Shown: positions 1 through 5,873, counted from the stretch's first letter. The stretch is 5,873 nt of DNA from Oscillospiraceae bacterium (GCA_017399325.1 JAFQDY010000187.1:1-5873); one strand, 5' to 3'. Program-made: numbers and translations. The notes: a model not told the origin generated them from the letters alone.

Positions 1-319
1 CCAAGGCATTCGCATCGCGCCCAATGTCTACTTAGAATACGGCGAAAAATTCGACTGGCCGGACCTGCAGGCCCAAGAGGGGACAGAAACGGTGTTCTGC
101 TACGGTCTGCGTGACCAGTTGGGCGTTTTGTGCGACGGCAGTGTAGTGCCTTGCTGTTTAGACCACGAGGGCGACCTGACCCTGGGCAACCTCTTTTCCC
201 AAGAAATGGAAGAAATTCTCGCTAGCCCCCGGGCCAAAGCCATTTATGACGGCTTCTCCCAAAAACAGGCGGTAGAAACCCTATGCCGCCGATGCGGCTA
301 CGCCCGACGCTTCAAATAA
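1..319 (+). CDS. Radical SAM protein, C-terminal SPASM/twitch-like domain (5'-truncated by window edge)
   Basis: The reading frame is open from base 2 and ends at TAA 317-319, giving the last 105 residues of a longer protein. A GTG at 92 is in frame, but coding sequence continues upstream of it, so it is not taken as the start. The visible part has cysteines at fragment residues 33, 44, 51, 52, 95 and 98. C33-X12-G46-X4-C51 fits the opening of the SPASM pattern (C-X9-15-G-X4-C), in the recognisable setting DGSVVPCCLDHEG...LGNLF, and a closing C95-X2-C98 follows. This kind of tail binds an auxiliary iron-sulfur cluster behind a radical SAM barrel. The barrel, with its CX3CX2C motif, must lie upstream of the window. 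Only two cysteine groups are present rather than the full seven-cysteine SPASM set, so one auxiliary cluster (twitch-like) is the more likely reading. The substrate cannot be told from this fragment. The gene converges on argS with a shared terminator between them. Confidence 0.82.
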   Translation, partial: QGIRIAPNVYLEYGEKFDWPDLQAQEGTETVFCYGLRDQLGVLCDGSVVPCCLDHEGDLTLGNLFSQEMEEILASPRAKAIYDGFSQKQAVETLCRRCGYARRFK

Positions 320-349
320 AAACCGGCTTGAATTTTCAAGCCGGTTTTT
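318..349. terminator. Bidirectional intrinsic terminator between convergent genes
   Basis: Bases 318-331 pair perfectly with 336-349 (14 bp, core ACCGGCTTGA/TCAAGCCGGT) around the loop ATTT. The stem ends in five A:T pairs, so the plus transcript ends in a U-run (345-349) and the minus transcript also ends in a U-run (complement of 318-322). It starts inside the stop codon of the radical SAM gene and finishes 3 nt beyond the argS stop, so it can serve both genes. Termination on each strand is inferred from structure only. Confidence 0.9.
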
Positions 350-352
350 GTA

Positions 353-2101
353 TTACATTTTTTCCGGGGCAGAGAAGCCAAGAATGTGGATACAGGCTTC
401 CAGAACGGTCTTTGCAAGGCCGATCAGGCTGATGTAGCCTGCCTGCAGTTCCTTGTTTTCCTCGGTGAGGATCCGGGTCTCGTGGTAGAACTTGTTCACC
501 GCGCCCGCCAGTTCGTAGATATAGGCGCAGATCACATTGGGAGAAGATGTCTTCAGGGCATTTTCCAACGCAGGGCCTGCCTTGGTCAGCGCCAGCATCA
601 GATCCTTGGCGTAGATGTTTGCCGGCGCTTGCATAGGCAGATGCTCCCAAGCACCGTACTTGGACAAAATGGACTTGATACGGACGATGGTGTATAGAAT
701 ATACGGACCGGTGTTGCCCTCAAAGGCGGCAAAGCGCTCCATATCGAAGTTGTAGTCCTTGGTAGGCTGGTTGGACAGGTCGCCGTACTTCAGCGCGGCC
801 ATAGCGATCTTGGCGGTGGTTTCTTCCACCTCATCTGCGGCCACGATTTGGTTCTCCACGACCTTGGTGCGTACGAAGTTGGTCATATCCGCGATCAGTG
901 TCTGCAGCCGCAGAACGCCGCCGTCGCGGGTCTTGAAAGGCTTGCCGTCAGCGCCGTTCATCGTGCCGTGGCCCACGTGTTCCAGTTCCGTTTCGGGCTT
1001 CACGATGCCGGCCTTGCGGGCGGCGCGGAACACCTGATCAAAGTGCAGATTCTGCCGCTTGTCGGTGACATAAAGCATCTTGTCGGGGGCCCAGTCCTGC
1101 ATACGCTGGACCATAGTGGCAAGGTCAGTGGTAGCATAGATGGCAGAGCCGTCGGACTTAATGAGAATACAGGGGGGGATCTCGTTTTTGTCGCCCTCTT
1201 CGGTAACGGGAATGACCCACGCGCCGTTGGACAGGACAGCCACGCCCTTGGCTTTCATATCTTCCACCATAGCGGGAATGTAGGGGTCAGCGTCGCTTTC
1301 GCCCAGCCACTTTTCGAAGTATACTTCCAGATTGTCGTAGTTCCGCTTCAGGTCTGCTAAAGACACATTCATAATGTGCCGCCACAGAGCCCGATAACCA
1401 CGGCGGCCCTGCTGCAACTCGAATGTTGCCTGATGGGCCTTGTGGGAGAACTCCGGGTCGGCCTTTTTGCTTGATGCGGTAGGATAAATTTCTTCCAACT
1501 CGTCCACGGTAAAGGGGGCGGTTTCCGGATACTCGCCGGTGAAACTTTCGTCAAAATAGGGAAGATCCGGCTGGCGCTCCTGCAGTTCTGCGATGATCAG
1601 ACCCATCTGCAGACCCCAGTCACCCAAATGCACATCGCCGATGGTGTTGTAACCCAGGAACTTGTGCAGACGCTTCAGGCTTTCGCCAATGATGGCAGGA
1701 CGCAGGTGACCGATGTGCAAAGGCTTTGCCACGTTTGCGCCGCCGTAGTCCACCACGATGGTCTTGCCTGCACCGATCTTCTCCACACCGAAGTCAGGGC
1801 TGGTACGCATCTGCTCCAAGTAATTTTGCAGGAAAGCATCGGACAGTTTCAGATTGATAAAGCCGGGCATAACCGTTTCACACATGGAAAAATCAGCCTT
1901 GTCCAGTTTTTCCGCAACCGCGTTGGCGATGGCAATGGGGGCGCACTTGTACTGCTTGGCAGCAGACAGAGCGCCGTTGCACTGATATTCACACAGGTCG
2001 GGCCGGTTGGACACGGTGACACGGCCAAAAGACGGGTCATAGCCGGCGCTTTCAAAGGCGGCCTGCATTTTGGCGGTGATAATGTCAAGAATTTTCTGCA
2101 T
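353..2101 (-). CDS. argS: Arginyl-tRNA synthetase (ArgRS, class I)
   Basis: This cytosolic enzyme charges tRNA-Arg with arginine using ATP. The product is 582 residues, close to the usual 560-590 for bacterial ArgRS. An N-terminal additional domain (about 1-95) is followed by the class I catalytic core. The core carries VDYGGANVAKPLHIGHLRP (about 117-135), with HIGH at H129-H132. The KMSKS-equivalent loop is GKPFKTRDGG (386-395); many ArgRS lack the canonical lysine motif, so this is normal. The C-terminal helical DALR-type anticodon-binding domain starts near 460 (EGNTGPYILYTIVRIKSIL) and ends in LGFSAPEKM. I chose the ATG at 2101 because AGGAG lies 8 nt upstream and the protein begins as family members do (MQKILDII). 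The frame stays open to 2221, but those 40 extra codons run through the palindromic element and into the ABC-F 3' end, so they are not coding for ArgRS. The gene lies 79 nt downstream of the ABC-F gene with no clear promoter of its own, so read-through from that gene is likely. No T-box leader is visible. Confidence 0.97.
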   Translation of the reverse strand: MQKILDIITAKMQAAFESAGYDPSFGRVTVSNRPDLCEYQCNGALSAAKQYKCAPIAIANAVAEKLDKADFSMCETVMPGFINLKLSDAFLQNYLEQMRTSPDFGVEKIGAGKTIVVDYGGANVAKPLHIGHLRPAIIGESLKRLHKFLGYNTIGDVHLGDWGLQMGLIIAELQERQPDLPYFDESFTGEYPETAPFTVDELEEIYPTASSKKADPEFSHKAHQATFELQQGRRGYRALWRHIMNVSLADLKRNYDNLEVYFEKWLGESDADPYIPAMVEDMKAKGVAVLSNGAWVIPVTEEGDKNEIPPCILIKSDGSAIYATTDLATMVQRMQDWAPDKMLYVTDKRQNLHFDQVFRAARKAGIVKPETELEHVGHGTMNGADGKPFKTRDGGVLRLQTLIADMTNFVRTKVVENQIVAADEVEETTAKIAMAALKYGDLSNQPTKDYNFDMERFAAFEGNTGPYILYTIVRIKSILSKYGAWEHLPMQAPANIYAKDLMLALTKAGPALENALKTSSPNVICAYIYELAGAVNKFYHETRILTEENKELQAGYISLIGLAKTVLEACIHILGFSAPEKM

Positions 2102-2109
2102 ATTCAACA

Positions 2110-2114
2110 CTCCT
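2110..2114 (-). promoter_or_regulatory. Ribosome binding site of argS
   Basis: On the minus strand this reads AGGAG, with 8 nt (TGTTGAAT) before the ATG at 2101. It decides the start: it sits at ideal spacing for the 582-residue product and inside the longer open frame. The palindromic element ends about 10 nt upstream of it in the mRNA. Confidence 0.85.
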
Positions 2115-2124
2115 AAAAATGGGC

Positions 2125-2174
2125 TGTCGGGGCGACCGTTGGTCGCCCGCGGACGTGCAATGCACGCCCCTACA
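2125..2174. repeat. 50-bp palindromic intergenic element with inverted ends (REP/MITE-like)
   Basis: The ends are inverted copies matching at 9 of 10 bases: TGTCGGGGCG at 2125-2134 against the complement of 2165-2174, TGTAGGGGCG. Inside is a perfect 8-bp hairpin (GGGCGACC 2130-2137 with GGTCGCCC 2141-2148, loop GTT) and a second palindrome, CGTGCA-A-TGCACG (2154-2166). AATGG occurs just outside on both sides (2118-2122 and 2174-2178, the second overlapping the last base), a possible but weak target duplication. It is far more GC-rich than the AT-rich bases flanking it. It fills most of the gap between the ABC-F stop and the argS ribosome site. I recall similar TGTAGGGGCG-type palindromes scattered in Clostridia genomes, but only one copy is in this window, so its repeat status is inferred. 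It lacks an adjacent U-run on either strand, so it is not a classical terminator. It could instead affect mRNA stability or folding. Confidence 0.65.
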
Positions 2175-2180
2175 ATGGAA

Positions 2181-3785
2181 TTATCCTTCTTTCTGCTGAG
2201 CCAGCCATTCCAGATACTCATCGTACGTGCCGTAGCGGTCCACGATGGTGCCGTCGGGCTGGAATGCGATCACCCGGTTACAGGTGGAAGAAAGCATTTC
2301 GTGGTCGTGAGAGGCGAGAAGTACAACGCCCGTGAAGGCCTCAAGACCTTTGTTCACGGCTTGAATGGATTCCATATCCAGGTGGTTGGTGGGTTGGTCA
2401 AGCAGCACCACATTGGCGCCGCTGAGCATCATTTTTGAGAGCATACAACGCACTTTTTCGCCACCGGAGAGGACCTCCACGCTCTTGAACACTTCTTCGC
2501 CGGAGAACAGCATCCGTCCAAGAAAGCCACGCAGATATACATCGTCCTTTTTGGCAGAATACTGGCGCAGCCAGTCCACCAGTTCCATCTTGTTGCCCTC
2601 AAAGTAGGCGGTGTTGTCCTTGGGCAGGTAGTCCCGCACAGTGGAAACGCCCCACTTCACAGAGCCTGCATCCGGCTCCAATTCGCCCATCAGCACCTTA
2701 AACAAAGCAGTCTGTGCCAGTTCGTTTTCACCCACAAAGGCGATCTTGTCGGTTCTGCCCACAGAGAAATACACATTGTCCAGCAGTTTCACGCCGTCAA
2801 CGGTGACGGATACATCTTTCACCGTCAGAATATCCTTGCCCAATTCCCGTTCCGGCATAAAGCCAACGAAGGGATACCGGCGGGTGGAGCAGGGCATCTC
2901 CTCAACCGTCAACTTGTCCAGCAGTTTTCTGCGGGCGGTTGCCTGCTTGGCCTTGGACTTGTTGGCGGAGAACCGCTGAATGAACAGTTGCAGTTCTTCG
3001 ATCTTCTCTTGATTCTTCTTGTTCTTGTTGCGGATCATTGCCTGCACCATCTGGGAAGATTCATACCAGAAGTCGTAGTTACCCACATACATCTTGATCT
3101 TGCCGTAGTCGATGTCCACAGTGTGGGTGCAGACGGTGTTCAGGAAGTGGCGGTCGTGGGACACGGCGATCACCATGCCGGGGAAGTCCAGCAGGAAGTC
3201 TTCCAGCCAGTTGATGGCTTCAATGTCCAGGTTGTTGGTAGGCTCGTCCAGCATAATGATGTCCGGATTGCCGAACAGCGCCTGGGCAAGCAGAACTTTC
3301 ACTTTCAGTCGGGGGTCAGTCTCGCCCATAATGTCGTAATGCATCTCGGTGGGAATGTTAAGACCCTGCAGGATGCGGGAGGCATCACTCTCTGCTTCCC
3401 AGCCGCCCATCTCTCCGAACTCCGCCTCCAGTTCCGAGGCGCGAATACCGTCTTCGTCGGAAAAATCCGGCTTTTCGTAGATGGCGTCCTTTTCTTTCAT
3501 AATGTCGTAAAGACGCTGGTTGCCCATAATCACCGTGTCCATAATGGTGAATTCGTCGTAGGCGTTCTGGTTCTGCTTCAGAACAGAGACCCGCTGGTCG
3601 GCCGCGATGGTAATCGAACCGGTGGTGGACTCCAACTCGCCGAACAGCATCCGCAGAAAAGTGGACTTGCCTGCGCCGTTTGCGCCGATAATGCCGTAAC
3701 AGTTGCCGGGCAAAAACTGCAGATCCACATGCTGGAACAGCCATTGTCCGCCGAACTGGATGCCTAAATTGCTGACAGTAATCAT
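2181..3785 (-). CDS. ykpA: ABC-F family ATPase, YkpA/YbiT type, with degenerate second ATP site
   Basis: This soluble 534-residue protein has two ATP-binding cassettes and no membrane segments. It fits the YbiT (E. coli)/YkpA (B. subtilis) branch of ABC-F proteins in length and sequence, including LLAQALF, DEPTNNLD, SHDRHFLN and RFSAN-SKAKQATARRK. ABC-F proteins act on ribosomes near the E site; the exact role of this branch is not settled. Cassette 1 has Walker A GANGAGKST (34-42), Walker B with D180-E181 and switch H210, but no LSGGQ signature (MGETDPRLKVKVLL, about 153-166). The basic linker predicted to approach P-site tRNA is about 250-300. Cassette 2 keeps the signature LSGGE (439-443) and switch H493. 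Its Walker A has decayed to GENELAQTA (352-360; lysine replaced by Q358), and the catalytic glutamate is Q464 in LLDQPTNHLD. Start: the ATG at 3785 gives the usual family N-terminus. AAAGGA at 3806-3801 is rather far away (15 nt), and in-frame stops just upstream rule out an earlier start. The gene leads a probable operon with argS and is divergent from htpG. Confidence 0.95.
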   Translation of the reverse strand: MITVSNLGIQFGGQWLFQHVDLQFLPGNCYGIIGANGAGKSTFLRMLFGELESTTGSITIAADQRVSVLKQNQNAYDEFTIMDTVIMGNQRLYDIMKEKDAIYEKPDFSDEDGIRASELEAEFGEMGGWEAESDASRILQGLNIPTEMHYDIMGETDPRLKVKVLLAQALFGNPDIIMLDEPTNNLDIEAINWLEDFLLDFPGMVIAVSHDRHFLNTVCTHTVDIDYGKIKMYVGNYDFWYESSQMVQAMIRNKNKKNQEKIEELQLFIQRFSANKSKAKQATARRKLLDKLTVEEMPCSTRRYPFVGFMPERELGKDILTVKDVSVTVDGVKLLDNVYFSVGRTDKIAFVGENELAQTALFKVLMGELEPDAGSVKWGVSTVRDYLPKDNTAYFEGNKMELVDWLRQYSAKKDDVYLRGFLGRMLFSGEEVFKSVEVLSGGEKVRCMLSKMMLSGANVVLLDQPTNHLDMESIQAVNKGLEAFTGVVLLASHDHEMLSSTCNRVIAFQPDGTIVDRYGTYDEYLEWLAQQKEG

Positions 3786-3831
3786 CGTATTATCTCATTA
3801 TCCTTTCATAAGCACATAATCATTCATTGTA

Positions 3832-3859
3832 ATTCTAGCAAAAAATAGAAAATAATCAA
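3832..3859 (-). promoter_or_regulatory. Probable sigma-A promoter for the ABC-F gene (and argS)
   Basis: On the minus strand TTGATT (3859-3854) and TAGAAT (3837-3832) are separated by 16 nt, and TGC immediately precedes the -10, making an extended -10. Predicted transcription starts near 3825, leaving a leader of about 40 nt. The surrounding DNA is AT-rich. No operator resembling the CIRCE site lies on this side. The call rests on consensus matching only. Confidence 0.6.
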
Positions 3860-3899
3860 GGGGCGATTATGAACAATCAAAGAACTTTGCAAGAAGGGG

Positions 3900-3927
3900 T
3901 TGCATTTTTCTGCAGGTGTGGTATAAT
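3900..3927 (+). promoter_or_regulatory. Sigma-A promoter of htpG
   Basis: A perfect -10, TATAAT (3922-3927), is preceded by TGG (extended -10). A weaker -35, TTGCAT (3900-3905), lies 16 nt upstream. Transcription should start near 3934, which falls inside the CIRCE operator that begins 2 nt after the -10. HrcA bound there would block initiation. Confidence 0.8.
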
Positions 3928-3928
3928 T

Positions 3929-3955
3929 TTAGCACTCACACAAAACGAGTGCTAA
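3929..3955 (+). promoter_or_regulatory. CIRCE operator (HrcA binding site)
   Basis: TTAGCACTC (3929-3937), a 9-nt spacer (3938-3946) and GAGTGCTAA (3947-3955) match the CIRCE consensus at all 18 arm positions. CIRCE is bound by the heat-shock repressor HrcA, which needs GroEL to stay active and is released when misfolded protein occupies GroEL. The operator overlaps the expected start of transcription and lies 28 nt before the htpG ATG, so it should repress htpG at normal temperature. The inverted arms could also form a stem in the mRNA leader. HrcA itself is not in the window. Confidence 0.96.
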
Positions 3956-3968
3956 CTGTACTGCAAAA

Positions 3969-3974
3969 AAGGAG
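3969..3974 (+). promoter_or_regulatory. Ribosome binding site of htpG
   Basis: AAGGAG lies 9 nt before the ATG at 3984. It is a strong match to the anti-Shine-Dalgarno sequence and fixes the htpG start, giving the family-like N-terminus MAKKQFKAES. Confidence 0.9.
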
Positions 3975-3983
3975 AACGATATT

Positions 3984-5873
3984 ATGGCAAAAAAACAGTT
4001 CAAAGCAGAGTCCCGGCGGTTGCTGGACCTGATGATCAATTCCATCTACACCCACAAGGAGATCTTCCTGCGGGAGATCTTGTCCAACGCATCGGACGCC
4101 ATCGACAAACTGGCCTATACTGCCCTGACCGACGATAAGGTGGGCATCAACCGGGAGCAGTTTGCCATCACCATCGTCAGGGACAAAGCCGCAAACACCC
4201 TGACCGTATCCGACAACGGCATCGGTATGAGCAAGGACGAAATGGAAGAAAACCTCGGCACCATCTGCAAGTCCGGCTCTTTGGGCTTTAAGCAGCAGAT
4301 GGAGAAAAGCGAGGACATCGACATCATCGGTCAGTTCGGCGTTGGTTTCTACGCGTCCTTTATGGTGGCAAAGAAGGTCACCGTCATTTCCAAGAAGTAC
4401 GGTGAGGATACCGCGTGGAAATGGGTCTCCGACGGCGCTGACGGCTACACCATCACCGAATCCCAGCGGGCAAACCCCGGCACCGATGTGATCATGGAAC
4501 TGAAAGATGACACGGAAGAAGACACTTTTTCCCAGTTTTTGGAGGAATATGAAGTTCGCCAGTTGGTGAAAAAGTACTCCGATTATATTCGCTACCCCAT
4601 TCGTATGGAAGTCAGCAAGTCCCGCAAGAAAGAGGACTCCCCCGAGGACAAGCCCGAGTACGAAAGTTATATGGAGGAAGACACCCTCAACTCCATGATC
4701 CCTCTGTGGCAGCGGGCGAAAAAGGATGTGACCGAAGAAGAATATAACCGGTTCTACCGGGAAAAGTTTATGGACTATACCCAGCCTTTGCGCACCATTC
4801 ACTCCAGCGCAGAAGGTACGGTGTCTTATAAGTCCCTTCTGTATATCCCGGCACGCGCGCCTTTCGATTTCTATTCCAAGGACTATAAGCGGGGTCTGCA
4901 ACTGTACAGTTCCGGCGTGATGATCATGGACAGTTGCGAGGACCTGGTTCCCGAACACTTCCAGTTTGTCAAGGGCGTGGTGGATAGCCAGGATCTGTCT
5001 TTGAATATCAGCCGGGAAATGCTCCAGCACAATCGCCAACTGACCGTCATTGCCCGCAACATCGAAAAGAAGATCAAGAGCGAACTGAAATCTATGCTGG
5101 ATAACGACCGAGAAGCCTACGAAAAATTCTTTGCCGCATTCGGCCGGCAACTGAAACTGGGCGTTGTTACCGATTACGGCGCCCACAAGGAAGCCACCCA
5201 AGACCTGCTTTTGTTCTATAGCCACAAGCAGGGCAAACTGGTTACTTTGCAGGAATATGCAGACGCCATGGAAGACGCCCAGCAGAAGATCTACTACATC
5301 TGCGGCGAGCAGACAGACCGGTTGTCCAAAATGCCTCAGGTCAAACTGCTGGACGATAAGGGCTACGATGTACTGATGCTCACAGACGAAGTGGACGAGT
5401 TCGTGGCCCAGACCCTTATGACCTACGGCGACAAGGCACTTTGCAATGTGGTCACCGAGGACTTGGGTCTGCAGACCGAGGACGAAAAGAAGGAACTGGA
5501 GCAGAAAGCGGAAGCAATGAAGGGTTTGCTGACCTTCGTGCAGGAGACCCTGGGCGAGGAAGTGCAGGAAGTAAAACTCTCCGGCGCGTTGGGTGATGCT
5601 GCCGTGTCGGTCAGCCCCGGCGCAGGAATGAGTTTTGAAATGGAGAAGTATATGCGTCGGGCCAACCCCAACGTGCCTTTCCCCAGCCACAGAATTCTGG
5701 AACTGAATCCGGAACATCCTGCGGTGCAGGCTATGGAAAAGGCTATGGTGGGCGACACCCAAAAGGCGAAAGACTATGCCCGGCTTCTCCACGGACAGGC
5801 GCTCTTGCTGGCAGATCTGCCGCTGACCGACCCTGTAGGCTATGCAGAACTGGTTTGCAAACTGATGAAATAA
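3984..5873 (+). CDS. htpG: Molecular chaperone HtpG (bacterial Hsp90)
   Basis: HtpG is a cytosolic homodimeric ATP-driven chaperone that remodels partly folded proteins, usually with DnaK/DnaJ. The product is 629 residues (E. coli HtpG is 624), so it is full length; its TAA is the last codon of the window. The N-terminal GHKL ATPase domain (about 1-210) shows EIFLREILSNASDA (26-39) with catalytic E31 and magnesium-binding N35, DNGIGM (77-82) with adenine-contacting D77, the lid segment around GTICKSGS (92-99), GQFGVGFYAS (116-125) and GTDVIMEL (166-173). A short charged linker (about 211-235) leads to the middle domain, which contains R344 in LNISREML, the expected ATP-contacting arginine. 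The C-terminal dimerisation domain covers about 510-629, and there is no eukaryotic MEEVD tail. All key residues seem intact. It has its own promoter and CIRCE operator and is divergent from the ABC-F/argS pair. Any terminator lies beyond the window. Confidence 0.98.
   Translation: MAKKQFKAESRRLLDLMINSIYTHKEIFLREILSNASDAIDKLAYTALTDDKVGINREQFAITIVRDKAANTLTVSDNGIGMSKDEMEENLGTICKSGSLGFKQQMEKSEDIDIIGQFGVGFYASFMVAKKVTVISKKYGEDTAWKWVSDGADGYTITESQRANPGTDVIMELKDDTEEDTFSQFLEEYEVRQLVKKYSDYIRYPIRMEVSKSRKKEDSPEDKPEYESYMEEDTLNSMIPLWQRAKKDVTEEEYNRFYREKFMDYTQPLRTIHSSAEGTVSYKSLLYIPARAPFDFYSKDYKRGLQLYSSGVMIMDSCEDLVPEHFQFVKGVVDSQDLSLNISREMLQHNRQLTVIARNIEKKIKSELKSMLDNDREAYEKFFAAFGRQLKLGVVTDYGAHKEATQDLLLFYSHKQGKLVTLQEYADAMEDAQQKIYYICGEQTDRLSKMPQVKLLDDKGYDVLMLTDEVDEFVAQTLMTYGDKALCNVVTEDLGLQTEDEKKELEQKAEAMKGLLTFVQETLGEEVQEVKLSGALGDAAVSVSPGAGMSFEMEKYMRRANPNVPFPSHRILELNPEHPAVQAMEKAMVGDTQKAKDYARLLHGQALLLADLPLTDPVGYAELVCKLMK

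Noticed and set aside
848..2116. Plus-strand open frames antisense to argS (for example 848-1360 and 1628-2116).
   Set aside because: They are shadows of a clearly conserved synthetase gene, with no domain signature or promoter.
2125..2174. The hairpins as an intrinsic terminator after the ABC-F gene.
   Set aside because: The strong stem is not followed directly by a U-run; the nearest run on the minus strand comes about 10 nt later and is only five U, next to the argS ribosome site.
2102..2180. A T-box riboswitch before argS, common for synthetase genes in Firmicutes.
   Set aside because: The gap is only 79 nt, is mostly the palindromic element, and contains no AGGGTGG-type T-box sequence or terminator/antiterminator pair.
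2988..3767. A 259-codon plus-strand open frame antisense to the ABC-F gene.
   Set aside because: It overlaps the conserved first cassette of the ABC-F protein, has no recognisable domain, and its His/Val-rich composition is typical of reverse-strand shadows.
3798..3827. A possible nine-residue leader peptide (MNDYVLMKG) just upstream of the ABC-F gene on the minus strand; leader peptides control some antibiotic-resistance ABC-F genes.
   Set aside because: Its ATG falls at or next to the predicted transcription start, it has no ribosome site, and I see no alternative hairpins or terminator in the roughly 40-nt leader. The ABC-F branch is also not a classical resistance type.
3861..3880. A short inverted repeat (GATT...AATC) between the divergent promoters as a further operator.
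   Set aside because: The arms are only 4 bp in AT-rich DNA, which is expected by chance, and it matches no operator I know.
3936..5792. A 618-codon open frame on the minus strand, antisense to almost all of htpG.
   Set aside because: It is the mirror of a strongly biased coding gene. Its product is rich in His, Phe, Leu and Val with no domain I recognise, it starts inside htpG without a convincing ribosome site, and it runs into the CIRCE operator. The htpG frame is unmistakable.

Overview
The window looks like chromosomal housekeeping DNA from a moderately GC-rich anaerobic Firmicute, probably a gut Clostridia lineage such as Oscillospiraceae/Ruminococcaceae. This is inferred from four things: the Clostridia-like HtpG and YkpA/YbiT-type ABC-F sequences, strong AGGAG ribosome sites, a perfect HrcA/CIRCE operator, and a short GC-rich palindromic element of a style I recall from these genomes. 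I ran no database search, so the taxonomy is an inference.

Layout, left to right. (1) Positions 1-319 (+) hold the 3' end of a radical SAM protein, showing only its C-terminal SPASM/twitch-like cysteine domain. (2) Positions 318-349 form a perfect 14-bp hairpin with U-tracts on both strands. It lies between two convergent genes and probably terminates both. (3) Positions 353-2101 (-) encode arginyl-tRNA synthetase (argS). (4) Positions 2102-2180 are a 79-nt gap containing a 50-bp element with near-perfect inverted ends and internal hairpins. (5) Positions 2181-3785 (-) encode an ABC-F ATPase of the YkpA/YbiT type, upstream of argS and probably co-transcribed with it. (6) Positions 3786-3983 are a divergent control region with back-to-back promoters; the htpG side carries a perfect CIRCE operator. 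(7) Positions 3984-5873 (+) encode a complete Hsp90-family chaperone HtpG, whose stop codon is the last three bases of the window.

Functionally, the minus-strand pair serves translation: a probable ribosome-associated ABC-F factor followed by a tRNA synthetase. The divergent plus-strand gene is a heat-shock chaperone under its own HrcA control. I see no defence system, CRISPR array, prophage, tRNA or rRNA. The points most worth a second look are the ABC-F protein, whose second ATP site has lost nearly all of its key residues while the first is intact, the CIRCE operator on htpG, and the palindromic element between the ABC-F gene and argS.
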